This document shows, in pieces, positions 44,938-54,732 of a stretch of DNA of 64,000 bases. Position 1 is the stretch's first letter; the number at the start of each line of letters is the position of its first letter. The position numbers and the translations under genes are program-made. Source of the stretch: Phycisphaeraceae bacterium (GTDB lineage: Bacteria; Planctomycetota; Phycisphaerae; Phycisphaerales; Phycisphaeraceae); contig JANQSF010000033.1 in the NCBI GenBank assembly GCA_028284155.1, forward strand, positions 53,741 to 117,740. The letters run 5' to 3'. Under the pieces are notes generated by a model that made no database searches, was not told the origin of the DNA, and worked only from the letters and a program-made list of their open reading frames with translations.

Positions 44938-46515
44938 TTAGAGTTTCAGGTCGCCCAGCCCCGTACCCAACGCACCGCTTTCGCCGAGCCCGCCGGACCC
45001 CGGCGTCGTGCGGCGTTTGCGCGGCTTGGCCGGCGTCGCTACGGGTTCGGGCGCGGCCTGGCCCTCGGGCGGGTCGAGTGTGGCCTTGAGTGACAAGCTG
45101 ATGCGGCGTTTGTCTTCGTCGAGTTCGAGCACCTTGAACTGCTTGGCGTCGCCGATCTGCAAGACCTTCTCGACGCTCGGCACGCGCTCGTAGGCCAGTT
45201 GCGAGATGTGCACCATGCCTTCGACGCCCGTTTCGAGTTCGACGAAAGCGCCAAAGTCGCGGATGCCGGTGACCTTGCCTTCAACGACCGAACCCGGCGC
45301 GTACTTGACGCCGGCCTCAGCCCACGGGTCGCCCTTGGCCTGCTTCAGGCTCAGCGACATCTTCTGGTTCACCGGGTCGAGGCTCAGCACCATCAGCTTG
45401 AGCGAGTCGCCTTCCTGCACGACCTCCTTCGGCGTGCCGATGCGCTTCCAACTCATCTCGCTGATGTGGAGCATGCCCTCGACGCCCGGCTCGATCTCGA
45501 CGAACGCGCCGAAATCCATGAGCCGCTTGACCCGCCCCGTCACCGCCTCGCCGACGTGGATCCGCGCGCCGACCGTTTCCCACGGGTTGGCCATCGTCTG
45601 CTTCAGGCCGAGGCTGATTCGGCCCTTGCCCGCTTCGAGCTTCAGCACCTTGACACTCACACTGTCGCCGATCTTCAACACGTCGGCCGGGTTCTCGACC
45701 CGTTCGTACGACATGTCGCTGACGTGACACAGCCCGTCGGCCCCGCCCAGGTCGATGAACGCGCCAAAGTCTGTCACCCGGCTGACCTTGCCGTCGCGGA
45801 CCTGGCCGACCTCCAACGATTCCCACAGCTTCTGCTTGTTCTTCTCGCGGTCGCGCTCGAGGTAGCGCTTGCGGCTGAGCACGATCTTCTTGTGACGCAG
45901 GTCGCACTCGACAACCAGCGCGGGCACCTTTTGCCCGATGAACACGTCGAGGTCTTCGATGTGACCCAGATCGACTTGGCTGGCCGGCATGAACGCCTTG
46001 ATGCCGCCGGTGATCTCGACCTCCAGCCCGCCCTTGTTCGAGCCGGTCACCCGGCACTCGGTCGACGCGCCTTTGTGAAGCTGTTCGAGGGTGAGTCGCC
46101 CGACCACGCCCTCACGCGAGAGGATGTACAGGCCTTCCGACTGGTCGAACCGGTTGAGCACGAAGTCCATGATCGAGCCGACGCGCGGCTGGCGCTCGAA
46201 CTGGCTCAGTGGCACGACGCCCTGGTGCTTGCCGTCGACACCGTGCAGGTCGACGAAAACGTCTTCGCCGCGGATGGCGGCGATGCGCCCGCGCATCAGG
46301 TCGGCGGTGGGGCGTTCGGCTTCGGGCTTGTCGTCCGTCGTCGCGTCGCCTTCGGCTGTGTCGTCTTGCTTGGCCTCGGTTGGCGGCGGGGCGGTGGAGG
46401 CGTCGATCAAGTCCTCGATCGACTGATCACCGATCGCCTCGGCGATCTCTTTCTCAAGATCGGCGTCCCCGTCTGACGGGCGCATGGGTTCGGGGCCGGC
46501 GCCTGCGGTGCTCAT
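44938..46515 (-). CDS. rpsA: Ribosomal protein S1-type RNA-binding protein
   Basis: The 525-residue protein has an acidic N-terminal tail (about 1-70) followed by about five S1 OB-fold repeats. The most conserved read 'GKVSRVTDFGAFIDLGGADGLCHVSDMS', 'GRVKRLMDFGAFVEIEPGVEGMLHISEMS' and 'GKVTGIRDFGAFVELETGVEGMVHISQLA' (each a separate repeat). S1 binds mRNA on the 30S subunit and helps initiation, which matters in genomes where many genes lack Shine-Dalgarno sites, as several here do. ATG at 46515 with AGGA upstream; GTG at 46518 is equally in frame. Confidence 0.88.
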   Translation of the reverse strand: MSTAGAGPEPMRPSDGDADLEKEIAEAIGDQSIEDLIDASTAPPPTEAKQDDTAEGDATTDDKPEAERPTADLMRGRIAAIRGEDVFVDLHGVDGKHQGVVPLSQFERQPRVGSIMDFVLNRFDQSEGLYILSREGVVGRLTLEQLHKGASTECRVTGSNKGGLEVEITGGIKAFMPASQVDLGHIEDLDVFIGQKVPALVVECDLRHKKIVLSRKRYLERDREKNKQKLWESLEVGQVRDGKVSRVTDFGAFIDLGGADGLCHVSDMSYERVENPADVLKIGDSVSVKVLKLEAGKGRISLGLKQTMANPWETVGARIHVGEAVTGRVKRLMDFGAFVEIEPGVEGMLHISEMSWKRIGTPKEVVQEGDSLKLMVLSLDPVNQKMSLSLKQAKGDPWAEAGVKYAPGSVVEGKVTGIRDFGAFVELETGVEGMVHISQLAYERVPSVEKVLQIGDAKQFKVLELDEDKRRISLSLKATLDPPEGQAAPEPVATPAKPRKRRTTPGSGGLGESGALGTGLGDLKL

Positions 46516-46653
46516 CACGTGTCAATCCTGTGGGGTCGGTGCTGGTTTGCTTCCTGTCGCGGCGGGCTGAACCCGCGTCGCACGCGGGGTTGCCCGGGGG
46601 TCAGTTTAACCGTTTCGGCAGGTCAAGGCCAGTGTTTAAGGCGTGATGTTGAT

Positions 46654-47274
46654 TCACGTCACGCTCACGTGGGGATTGTCGCGGATGTGGAAGCGCAACG
46701 GCCGATCGACCCACTCGGCGGCGTAGCCGATGCCGATGCGCGGCGATGCGACGATCCGGCTCGCCGGCAACGCGCGTGACCGCACGCGTTCAATGAACAA
46801 CGCGTCGCCCCCGACGAGGTCGTTCCCGTCCAACGCGCGGTCGATGCCGAATGCCTGACACAGCTTGGCCGGCCCGGAACACAGGTCGCGCTCGACGCGC
46901 GCCCTGGCCCGCAGCGGCCACATCAGGACGAGCCCTTCGACCGGTTCCAACGCGCGCAGCAGCACGGCCACCGGTTGCTCAGCCCGCCCGGCGACGACGT
47001 TCATGCAGTAGTGCATGCCATACGTGAAATAGACGTACGCGTGCCCGCCGTCGTCCCACATCGACGCGTTGCGGTCCGTCCGCCGGCCGTTGTAGGTGTG
47101 CGCGGCCTTGTCGGGGATGCCGAGGTACGCCTCCGTCTCGACGATGATGCCGGCGCGTCGTGCGCCGTCTTCGACGCGCACAAGCCGCTGGCCGAGCAAC
47201 GACCGCGCAACGCGTATCGGTTCACGCCTGTAAAAGCCGCGATCCAGCCGCGCGTTGGCCGTACTCAATGTCAT
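46654..47274 (-). CDS. 3-methyladenine DNA glycosylase (AAG/MPG family)
   Basis: This 206-residue base-excision repair enzyme shows the family core: 'VARSLLGQRLVR', 'GIIVETEAYLG' (catalytic Glu region), 'DKAAHTYNGRRTDRNASMW' and 'HAYVYFTYGMHYCMNVV', and the 'CSGPAKLCQAFGID' loop. It removes alkylated purines from DNA. Length is normal. It stands alone between rpsA and the DUF1579 gene. Confidence 0.92.
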   Translation of the reverse strand: MTLSTANARLDRGFYRREPIRVARSLLGQRLVRVEDGARRAGIIVETEAYLGIPDKAAHTYNGRRTDRNASMWDDGGHAYVYFTYGMHYCMNVVAGRAEQPVAVLLRALEPVEGLVLMWPLRARARVERDLCSGPAKLCQAFGIDRALDGNDLVGGDALFIERVRSRALPASRIVASPRIGIGYAAEWVDRPLRFHIRDNPHVSVT

Positions 47275-47301
47275 GCCACGTCGCTCGTCAGGCGAGGCGG
47301 G

Positions 47302-47964
47302 TCACTTGCTCCGCTTGTACGCGATCTCCATGACCTTGTAGTCGTCGGCCACGTGCAGGTCGTAGAACGTCACGACGAAGTTGTCGTCGTCTTTGTAGTT
47401 CGACGCCACCTTGAACGTTCGGCCAAACACGCCAAGCGTGGGCTCGTCCATCTCGCCGAAGTAACGGAAGTTCTTGCCCGACGCGTCGACGCTGCCGACC
47501 GAGTTGATGATCTGCGTGCCCATCGAGTCCATCCACACGCTGGTGTAGACGTTGCGCGCGTTGTCGTAGCCGAAGTAGCCGATCGCCTCGTACGGCATCG
47601 AGGCCATGCCGCCCTTGCCGTCCGGCATCTTGAACGTGCTCTTGACCTGTTCCTGCAGGAACCGTTTGCCGAGCACCCACTTGATGCTGCTCTTGCCCTT
47701 GCTCGTGGTCGCCGGGGCGTCCGGGCCGCCCATGAACATCTTCGTCGTCGTTTCCCACTCGCCCACGTGCAGGTCGAGCTTCTTGTGGTGCTCGCCGGGC
47801 TGCATGAGCTTCATCCACTCCTGCATCATCTTCTGCATCTGTTCCGGCGACGGTGTGCGCGGGTCTTTGGCGTCTTGTGCGTGGGTCGGCATGGTCTGCT
47901 GACCGGCGACATACGCAAGAAGCGCGACGAGGGCGACGCAGGGCAGGGCGAGTCGTTTACGCAT
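47302..47964 (-). CDS. DUF1579 family secreted protein
   Basis: The ATG at 47964 follows GAGGAG by about 7 nt; a longer frame to 48105 crosses the promoter region of the divergent M16 gene. The protein has 220 residues with a signal peptide (MRKRLALPCVALVALLAYVAG). The mature part has the DUF1579 pattern: 'HKKLDLHVGEWETTTKMF', 'GKRFLQEQVKSTF', 'EAIGYFGYDNARNVYTSVWMDSMGT'. The family is a lipocalin-like beta barrel of unknown function, common in planctomycetes. Confidence 0.85.
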   Translation of the reverse strand: MRKRLALPCVALVALLAYVAGQQTMPTHAQDAKDPRTPSPEQMQKMMQEWMKLMQPGEHHKKLDLHVGEWETTTKMFMGGPDAPATTSKGKSSIKWVLGKRFLQEQVKSTFKMPDGKGGMASMPYEAIGYFGYDNARNVYTSVWMDSMGTQIINSVGSVDASGKNFRYFGEMDEPTLGVFGRTFKVASNYKDDDNFVVTFYDLHVADDYKVMEIAYKRSK

Positions 47965-48126
47965 GGGGAGGCTCCTCTCGAAAGGAATGGGTTGACATGG
48001 CCGGTCGAGGCCGGACATCGTGCAGTTTAACAGATTGATTCCGACGTATGATGTGCAGTTGATGAACCCGCACGACGCGCGCCGATGTATCAGGAGCGTG
48101 ACCACTCAGCCAAGGAGTGACTTCAG

Positions 48127-50931
48127 ATGAATGCCAGGCTTGTTCTGTTCGCGTTCGCCGTCATCGTCGGGGCGATGTTGAGCACCGCCGCCGCCCAAGA
48201 CGACGGGCCGAAATACCGCGTCTTGCAGGATCGGCCGGATCGGCTGCTCGTGCAGTTGCCCAACCGCATGATCGTCATCGCGCAGGAACTGCCCACGGCG
48301 CCGGTCGTGTCCGCCCAGGTATGGGTCAAGACCGGGTCGATCTATGAGCAGGAGTTCGTCGGCGCGGGGCTGTCGCATTACCTCGAACACCTGCTGTCCG
48401 GCGGCACGACGAAAAATCGGCCGGAGGCGGAGTCGAATAAGATCCTCGGCGAGATCGGGGCGCAGACGAACGCGGCGACCAGTCTCGACACCGTCCGCTA
48501 CTACATCAACACGACGGCGACGCACACGCCGCGTGCGATCGACCTGCTTTCCGACTGGATGCAGCACAGCGTCCTGAAGGAGACTGAGTTCGATCGCGAG
48601 CGGGACGTCATCTTCCGCGAGTTCGAGATGGGGCGTGGCGAGCCGGGCCGAATCTTTTGGAAGCTCACGCAGCAGGCCCGCTACGTCGCCCACCCGGCCC
48701 GCCACCCGACGATCGGCTACATCGACCGGTTCAAGACGATCACGCGCGACCAGCTCTACACGTTCTACCGCCGCATGTACGTGCCGAACAACATGGTCTT
48801 CGTCGTCGTCGGCGACATCGACCGCAAGGCCGTCGTGAACCAGATCGCCAAGGCGTGGAACGACGTGCCGACGGGCAAACTGCCCGACCTGAGTTTCCCC
48901 GTCGAGCCGGAGGTCGAAGCGCCACGCGAGATGACGGGCACGGCATCGATCGTTCGGCCGCGCATTCGGTTGGCCTGGCCGGGCACGCAACTGGGCGGGC
49001 AGGGCGACTACGCGCTGGACCTGCTGGGCGTCGTGCTCGGTTATGGCGAGTCCAGCCGACTCGTGCGTTCGGTGCGCGACGAAGCGCAGGCCGTGACGGA
49101 CATCGACGCGTACAACGCGAGCTTCACCTGGGGCAAGGGCTTCTTCGGCGTCGATGCCGAGATCGCCACGCAGCCGGGCGCCAACGCCGCGACGATCAAA
49201 GAAAAGATCAACATCGCCAAGCTCAACATCCTGGCCGAGATCGCGCGCATCAAGCGTGAAGGCGTCACCGACGCCGAGTTGGCCTTGGCCAAGCGTCAAC
49301 TCATGGCCGACGTCGTCTACGAAGGCCAGACCGCACAAGACCTGGCTGAACGCCTGGCAAGCGACCTGATCGGCATGGGCGACCCGGACTACCTCAAGCG
49401 GTACGCCGAGAAGATCCAGGCGTTGACCAAGGCCGACGTCGCCGCGGCCGCGGACTTCTTCCTGAACAACAAGCGTCTGATCACGATCACGCTGATGCCC
49501 GCGCCGAAGGATGCCAAGCCGTCGCCGATCGCTTTGCCGAAAGACGACGACTCGGCAAACGACCTGAAGCGTGTGCCGTTCATCCTCGACAACATCGCCG
49601 TGCTCGACAAACTGCGCGGCGTCGAGGCCGCGGCGGGTGCTGGGGCGATTCAAGCGGAAGCGCCGAAGCTCTACACGCTGCCGAACGGCCTGCGTGTGAT
49701 CCTCGGTCGCTCGAACGTCGTGCCGGCCGTGGCTGTGCAGATGTACGAACTGGGCGGTGTGCTCGGGGAGGAAGCGGGCAAGCAGGGGCTGGCCAACGCG
49801 ACAGCGCTCATGCGCATGCGCGGGACGAAGACGCGCTCCGCGCAACAGATCGCCCGATTGCTCGACTCGCTTGGCGCGGGGATGGACTCGCAGAGCGGCA
49901 ACAACAGCGTCTACTCGACGGCCGTGTGTCTCAAGGACGACCTGCCCACGCTGCTCGAACTGTTCGCTGACGTCACGCTCAATCCAAGCTTCCCCGAAGA
50001 CGAGTGGGCCAAGTTCAAGCCGCGTCTGCTGGCCGCGCTCGACCGGCAGACCGACACGTGGGACGGCGAGATGAGCCTGCTGTTCCGCAAGACTTATTAC
50101 AAGGGTCACCCGTGGTCGACACCGCCGATTGGCGTGCGCGATTACATCGCGTCGCTGACCGTGGACGACCTGCGCAAGCATCAGGCCGACCGTTTGGGCG
50201 CCAGCGAAAGCGTGTTGGCGATCTTTGGCGACATCGACCCCGACGCCGTGCTGAAACAGGTCGAGCAACTGTTTGGCCAAATGCCGGCCAAGCCCAAGGT
50301 CGCGTTCAAGAAGCCCAAGTCGGTCAAGCCGACGCCGACGCTGGCGCAGCGGAAAACGAACAAGCCGCTCGCGGCGGTGCAGGTCGGGTTCGGCCCGGGC
50401 GTCACGCGCAAAAGCCCCGACTTCGCGGCGATCCAGGTGCTGAGTCGCGTCATGAGCAGCTTCCCGGCCGGCTGGCTGGAGCAGGAACTGCGCGGCAAAG
50501 GCGAGGGACTCGTCTACGCAAGTTGGGCGTTCCAGTTCACCGGGCTGGACGAGGGCTACTTCGCGTTCGCGTTCAACGCCGACCCCGCCAAGATGCCCAA
50601 GGCGCTCAAGGCCGCGATGGGCGTCGTCGAACGCGCCCGCTCGCAACCGGTCCCCAGCGCCGACCTGGCCCGCGCCAAGGCCATGCTGCTGACGCGCGAG
50701 TTTATGGGCAAGCAGTCGAACAGCCAACGCGCGCAGGACGCCGCGCTGAACGTGCTGTACGGCGAAGGCCTCGACCGGTCGCAGCGCTACCTCAAGGCTG
50801 TGCAATCGCTCGACGCCAAGGTGATCCAGGCCGCCGCCAAACGACACCTGCGCAACCCGACCGCCGCGGTGATCACCGTCCAACCGGTCGAAGAAAAGGT
50901 CTTGCTCGAAGCCTTGAAACTGAAGCAGTAG
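48127..50931 (+). CDS. M16 family zinc metallopeptidase (insulinase-like), two-domain
   Basis: AAGGAG lies 10 nt before the ATG. The 934-residue protein has a signal peptide (about 1-23, ending STAAAQ) and two M16 halves. The first (about 45-430) carries the zinc motif HYLEH (His84, Glu87, His88) and 'RERDVIFREFEMGRGEP' with the further glutamate ligand region. The second (about 515-920, 'LPNGLRVILGRSNVVPAVAVQMY') lacks HxxEH and is the usual inactive half. It should degrade peptides in the periplasm. It is divergent from the DUF1579 gene. Confidence 0.9.
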   Translation: MNARLVLFAFAVIVGAMLSTAAAQDDGPKYRVLQDRPDRLLVQLPNRMIVIAQELPTAPVVSAQVWVKTGSIYEQEFVGAGLSHYLEHLLSGGTTKNRPEAESNKILGEIGAQTNAATSLDTVRYYINTTATHTPRAIDLLSDWMQHSVLKETEFDRERDVIFREFEMGRGEPGRIFWKLTQQARYVAHPARHPTIGYIDRFKTITRDQLYTFYRRMYVPNNMVFVVVGDIDRKAVVNQIAKAWNDVPTGKLPDLSFPVEPEVEAPREMTGTASIVRPRIRLAWPGTQLGGQGDYALDLLGVVLGYGESSRLVRSVRDEAQAVTDIDAYNASFTWGKGFFGVDAEIATQPGANAATIKEKINIAKLNILAEIARIKREGVTDAELALAKRQLMADVVYEGQTAQDLAERLASDLIGMGDPDYLKRYAEKIQALTKADVAAAADFFLNNKRLITITLMPAPKDAKPSPIALPKDDDSANDLKRVPFILDNIAVLDKLRGVEAAAGAGAIQAEAPKLYTLPNGLRVILGRSNVVPAVAVQMYELGGVLGEEAGKQGLANATALMRMRGTKTRSAQQIARLLDSLGAGMDSQSGNNSVYSTAVCLKDDLPTLLELFADVTLNPSFPEDEWAKFKPRLLAALDRQTDTWDGEMSLLFRKTYYKGHPWSTPPIGVRDYIASLTVDDLRKHQADRLGASESVLAIFGDIDPDAVLKQVEQLFGQMPAKPKVAFKKPKSVKPTPTLAQRKTNKPLAAVQVGFGPGVTRKSPDFAAIQVLSRVMSSFPAGWLEQELRGKGEGLVYASWAFQFTGLDEGYFAFAFNADPAKMPKALKAAMGVVERARSQPVPSADLARAKAMLLTREFMGKQSNSQRAQDAALNVLYGEGLDRSQRYLKAVQSLDAKVIQAAAKRHLRNPTAAVITVQPVEEKVLLEALKLKQ

Positions 50932-51129
50932 GGCGGCATTGCGTCGGCCGACACGGCGTCTGATTGACACCACAACCCAAGCCCGCGGATGGCCTGCTCC
51001 GAGGCCTTCCGCGGGTTATCCCACGCGCGAACCTCTGCACTTTTTTCAACACTGCAATAGCCCGTCAAGCCACACGTTTTACCCGTGAATCGGAGTTAGA
51101 GCACACCCCTTACACGAGGTACTTCCCCC

Positions 51130-51273
51130 ATGGAAACCTACTTCACCGCCGTTTTGGTTGACACGTCCTTGACCTTGGCCGACTTCGTCGCCGGCGTCGC
51201 ATTCGGTTTGGGCATTTGGGGTCTGGTGCACATGCTCCGCCCGACTGACAAGACGGACAAGCCAGCCGAATAA
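51130..51273 (+). CDS. Small membrane protein, 47 aa
   Basis: A short frame starting METYFTAVLVDTS encodes one likely membrane helix (about residues 15-35, ADFVAGVAFGLGIWGLVHML) and a charged tail rich in Lys, Asp and Thr. GAGG lies about 11 nt before the ATG. No family is recognised. It stands alone between the M16 gene and convergent pgi. Codon use resembles neighbours, and the membrane pattern argues for a real product. Confidence 0.5.
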   Translation: METYFTAVLVDTSLTLADFVAGVAFGLGIWGLVHMLRPTDKTDKPAE

Positions 51274-51381
51274 CCCTCGCCCCCCCGATGTGACCCCCGC
51301 CAAGACGCAGCCAGCGTCGCCAAGTTAAACCCAGCGTGTAAGTGACGATTCCGGGAATCAACGACGTGGTATCGGTGCGCC

Positions 51382-53058
51382 CTAATCACCGACTGCGCGG
51401 TAGCCGTCGCCGTCGATCGTCAAGCCGCGCCCGTTGGCCGCCAGGTATTCGAGCACGTGGTAAAGCGTCTCGTGCGGCTCATCGGGCAGGCCTTGCGGCC
51501 GCGGCTCGAGCGACAGTAGCCGGTCGGCGATCTGATCGAGCGTCATCGCCTCGCCCGACGCCCGAAGGACATCAAGCGCACTACTTTTAAGATTGAGCAC
51601 ACCCTTGGCCGCCTTCTTGCCCGCCTCGACGCCCGGCTGGTCGTACGCGTTGACATTGACGAACGACGCGTAGTAACCGACGGCCCTTTCGTACAGGGCG
51701 ATCAACGCGCCGATGGTGCGGGCGTTCAATTCTTCCAACTCGATCGTGAGCGACTGCCGCCCCGCGCCGGACAGCGCGTCACGCGTTCCGAGATAGAAGC
51801 CGCGCAGGAAGTCGCCGCTCGTGTGGCCGTCGTCAACCGTCCCGACCTCGTGCGCCGGCGGCTCGGCGTAGTCGCACTTGACCGTGACAAACGTTGCAAA
51901 GAAGTCATTCTTCCCGTCGCGCAGTTGCTGCACATAGGCGTGCTGATCGGTTGAACCCTTGTTGCCATAGACAGTCAACCCTTGGTGAACGTCCGCGCCG
52001 TCGCGCGACTCGGCCTTGCCCAGCGACTCCATGACGAGCTGTTGAAGATACTTGGCAAACAGGGCGAGCCGATCCTTGTAGGGCAACACGACCATCGCCT
52101 TGCGCCCCTTGCCTTCCGTCGCGCCGTACCACGCGGCCGCCAGTCGGGCAGCCGGGTTCCGCTGGTCGTTCGGCACGCCGTCCGACAGGTCGTCGCGACG
52201 GCGGGTCAATTCGTCCATCTCGGCGGCGCCTTCGAGGAACGCGTCGATGTCCAGCCCCTGCAACGCCATCGGTACCAGGCCGACCGCGGCCGTGATGCTC
52301 GTCCGTCCACCGACCCAGTCCCACAAGGGGAAGACAGCCCGCCACGCCGGCCGATCGTCGGTCGCTTCGATTGGCGCGAACTCGCGGATGTACCGGCTCT
52401 CCGGTTCGCCCTTGTCGTTGATGCCCAGTCCCGTGATCGCCACGGCCTGTCTGAGGAACGACGCCTTGTCAGGCCAAAGCATCAACGCCTCCTGCATGCC
52501 GTTCCACGTCTCCGGCGTGGTGCCGCTCTTTGAGATGACGACGACCAAGGTGCGGTCGCGCACGCCTTTGCCCCGGCGCAGCGTGCGGGCGAAACCGTCC
52601 GGGTCGGTATTGTCCAGGTAGTGGAACGTCACCGGGTCGTCAGCCTTGCCCAACGCCTCGCTGATGAACTGCGGCCCAAGCGCGCTGCCGCCGATGCCGA
52701 TCATGAGGACGTGATCAAACTCGCCGCTCGCACGCACGTCGTCGGCGAACGATTTGATGGCCGCGCGGTTGTTGTTGATCTCGTCGCGCAGGTCGGCCAG
52801 GCTGTCGGGTAACACGTCGGTGTTGCGCAGCCAGTAGTGGCCGACCGCGCGGTCTTCGGTCGTGTTGATCTGCTCGCCGCGCTCGATGGCGTCCATCTGG
52901 TCGTACGCATCGCCGATCAGCCCGCGCACCTTGGCGACGAATTCGTCGTCCGTCGTCATGCGCGACAGGTCGAGCGTCAGCCCGACAGACGGGCAGAGGC
53001 AGCGTTGTTGTTGGTAGGCTTCCCATTGAGTCGGCATGGTCGTCGCTTCCGTGCTCAT
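51382..53058 (-). CDS. pgi: Glucose-6-phosphate isomerase with C-terminal extension
   Basis: The ATG at 53058 follows GGGAG by 9 nt and gives 558 residues. It has the SIS-domain signatures 'MIGIGGSALGPQF' and 'VVVISKSGTTPET', and the later 'YGNKGSTDQHAYVQQLRDG' active-site segment (split as GNKGSTDQH and QLRDG). It interconverts glucose-6-phosphate and fructose-6-phosphate in the cytoplasm. About 60 residues at the end ('LRASGEAMTLDQIADRLL' to 'GLTIDGDGYRAVGD') look like a small winged-helix extension. It begins 5 nt after the upstream lipoprotein gene, so both are probably one transcript. Confidence 0.92.
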   Translation of the reverse strand: MSTEATTMPTQWEAYQQQRCLCPSVGLTLDLSRMTTDDEFVAKVRGLIGDAYDQMDAIERGEQINTTEDRAVGHYWLRNTDVLPDSLADLRDEINNNRAAIKSFADDVRASGEFDHVLMIGIGGSALGPQFISEALGKADDPVTFHYLDNTDPDGFARTLRRGKGVRDRTLVVVISKSGTTPETWNGMQEALMLWPDKASFLRQAVAITGLGINDKGEPESRYIREFAPIEATDDRPAWRAVFPLWDWVGGRTSITAAVGLVPMALQGLDIDAFLEGAAEMDELTRRRDDLSDGVPNDQRNPAARLAAAWYGATEGKGRKAMVVLPYKDRLALFAKYLQQLVMESLGKAESRDGADVHQGLTVYGNKGSTDQHAYVQQLRDGKNDFFATFVTVKCDYAEPPAHEVGTVDDGHTSGDFLRGFYLGTRDALSGAGRQSLTIELEELNARTIGALIALYERAVGYYASFVNVNAYDQPGVEAGKKAAKGVLNLKSSALDVLRASGEAMTLDQIADRLLSLEPRPQGLPDEPHETLYHVLEYLAANGRGLTIDGDGYRAVGD

Positions 53059-53063
53059 CGTGT

Positions 53064-53537
53064 TCAACTCCCGTCGCCGGTCAGGTCGGCGATGACCGAG
53101 TCGGGTACGACGACACGTGTGTTCAGCCGATGCCGTTTACTCGTCGCCGGGTCGTAAAACTCGGTCAGGACGACCGGCAGTGTCTTGTCCGGCGACAGAA
53201 TCCCGCCGACGGGAAACCGTTCGCCGTGTTCGTTGATCATCTGCGGCAGGGCGACCAGGTTGTCCGTGCCGATCTGCACGGTCGTCACGTCGCCGACCCA
53301 CTCTTCGTTGATCCACAGTTGCAGCCCGCTGTACGACCGCGGTGTGCGGTTGACCAGCCGAACGGCGCCGCCGTCGCGAACGACGATGATGTCCAGGTCG
53401 TCGCCGAGTTCCGCCTGGGCGGGGTAGGTGCGTTTGGACAGCTCCTTGACGTCGGCCTGCTTGACGGCCGATCGGCCCAGGACGTTGCAACCGGTCAGCG
53501 CGCCCAGCGCCGTCGCGAGCGTGATAAGGGTCAGCAT
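53064..53537 (-). CDS. Lipoprotein of unknown function upstream of pgi
   Basis: The ATG at 53537 yields 157 residues beginning MLTLITLATALGALTGC, a lipoprotein signal with lipobox ALTGC. The longer frame to 53690 would overlap the divergent Dus gene. The mature region is beta-rich ('IIVVRDGGAVRLVNRTPRSY', 'GLQLWINEEWVGDV') and I do not recognise it. It ends 5 nt before pgi starts. Confidence 0.6.
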   Translation of the reverse strand: MLTLITLATALGALTGCNVLGRSAVKQADVKELSKRTYPAQAELGDDLDIIVVRDGGAVRLVNRTPRSYSGLQLWINEEWVGDVTTVQIGTDNLVALPQMINEHGERFPVGGILSPDKTLPVVLTEFYDPATSKRHRLNTRVVVPDSVIADLTGDGS

Positions 53538-53660
53538 GTATCGCACGGGTTGCTCCGTAAGGGCGTAGGTCGCATAAGGATCGGAAGGCGGGCCTGCGGC
53601 CGCGCCGCTAAACAAGGTCCTCATACTTGTCCCCTGTCTCCTGTCCCCCGACCACACCTC

Positions 53661-53666
53661 TATAAT
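53661..53666 (+). promoter_or_regulatory. TATAAT -10 box placing the Dus gene as leaderless
   Basis: A perfect TATAAT ends 7 nt before the ATG at 53674, so transcription would begin at or within a base or two of the start codon. No good -35 was seen at the usual distance. Confidence 0.4.
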
Positions 53667-53673
53667 CGCAGCG

Positions 53674-54732
53674 ATGGTATCGATCGGCAAACATACACTC
53701 GACGCCCCGTTCTTTCAGGCGGGATTGGCTGGCTATTCCGACGCGGCCATGCGGCTGGTCGCGCGTCGCCACGGCGCGCCGTACTGCGTGACCGAGGCAA
53801 TGCTCGACCAGTTCCTGATCCGCGGCGGCAAAGGCCTCGCGGCGGCTGAACTCGACGGGGCCGACCACCCGATCGCCGGCCAACTCATGGGCTCGCACCC
53901 GGACGAGATCGCGGAGGGGGCCAAGATCCTCGTCGGCCTCGGCTACGACGTGCTCGACGTGAACCTGGCCTGCCCGGTCAAGAAAATCCGCAAGAAGGCA
54001 CGCGGCGGTCACCTCATGCAGGCGCCCGACGAGGCCGTCGCCATCCTCGACGCGTTCCGGCAAGCTGTGGGCGACGATGCGCCGTGTACGGTCAAACTCC
54101 GCCGCGGCACGGACGACTCAGCCGAGGCGACAGCCAACTTCCACCGCATTTTCGAGAAGGTCATCGAACTCGGCTACGCCGGCGCGACCGTGCACGGCCG
54201 GTCGGTCGAACAGAAATACATCGGCCCGTCCCGCTGGTCGTTCCTGCGCGACCTGGTCGCGACCTATGGCGGCACGCCGAACTTTACGATCATGGGTTCG
54301 GGCGACATCTGGGAGGCGGCCGACATCTTCCGCATGATCGACGAGACGGGCGTGGCCGGCGTGAGCGTCGCCCGCGGGTGCATCGGCAACCCGTGGATCT
54401 TCCGCCAGGCCCGCGCGTACATGGCCGGCGACGTCGAGGGCGTCCGCCGAGCGCCGACCATCGCCGAGCAGCGTGAAGTGCTCCGTGACCATTTCGAACT
54501 GTCCGTCGGCCTGCACGGCGAAAAGAAGGCCGGCATGATGATGCGCAAGTTCGGCATCAAGTTCAGCAGGCACCACCCGCGGGGCGATGCGGTCAAGGAC
54601 GCGTTCATTAAGGTCAAGAACCTGGCCGACTGGCATGCCGTGCTGGACGCGTTTTACATCGACGATGCGCCAACGGTGTTAGCTGACATGCGCGATGAGT
54701 CGAGTAATGTGGCGTGTGCGGCAGTGCAGTGA
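53674..54732 (+). CDS. dus: tRNA-dihydrouridine synthase
   Basis: The 352-residue FMN enzyme reduces uridines in tRNA D-loops. It begins like DusB types ('LDAPFFQAGLAGYSDAAMRL'), has the catalytic Cys100 in 'DVNLACPVKKIRKKARGG', the 'VKLRRG' strand, 'GATVHGR' and 'IMGSGDIWEA', and the flavin phosphate loop 'GVSVARGCIGNPWIFRQ'. No Shine-Dalgarno site is visible; a TATAAT box sits 7 nt before the ATG. It is divergent from the pgi operon. Confidence 0.92.
   Translation: MVSIGKHTLDAPFFQAGLAGYSDAAMRLVARRHGAPYCVTEAMLDQFLIRGGKGLAAAELDGADHPIAGQLMGSHPDEIAEGAKILVGLGYDVLDVNLACPVKKIRKKARGGHLMQAPDEAVAILDAFRQAVGDDAPCTVKLRRGTDDSAEATANFHRIFEKVIELGYAGATVHGRSVEQKYIGPSRWSFLRDLVATYGGTPNFTIMGSGDIWEAADIFRMIDETGVAGVSVARGCIGNPWIFRQARAYMAGDVEGVRRAPTIAEQREVLRDHFELSVGLHGEKKAGMMMRKFGIKFSRHHPRGDAVKDAFIKVKNLADWHAVLDAFYIDDAPTVLADMRDESSNVACAAVQ

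Noticed and set aside
48106..50973. 955-aa open frame antisense to the M16 peptidase gene
   Set aside because: Low-complexity Arg/His/Val composition with no motif; the plus-strand frame has signal peptide, HxxEH and ribosome site.
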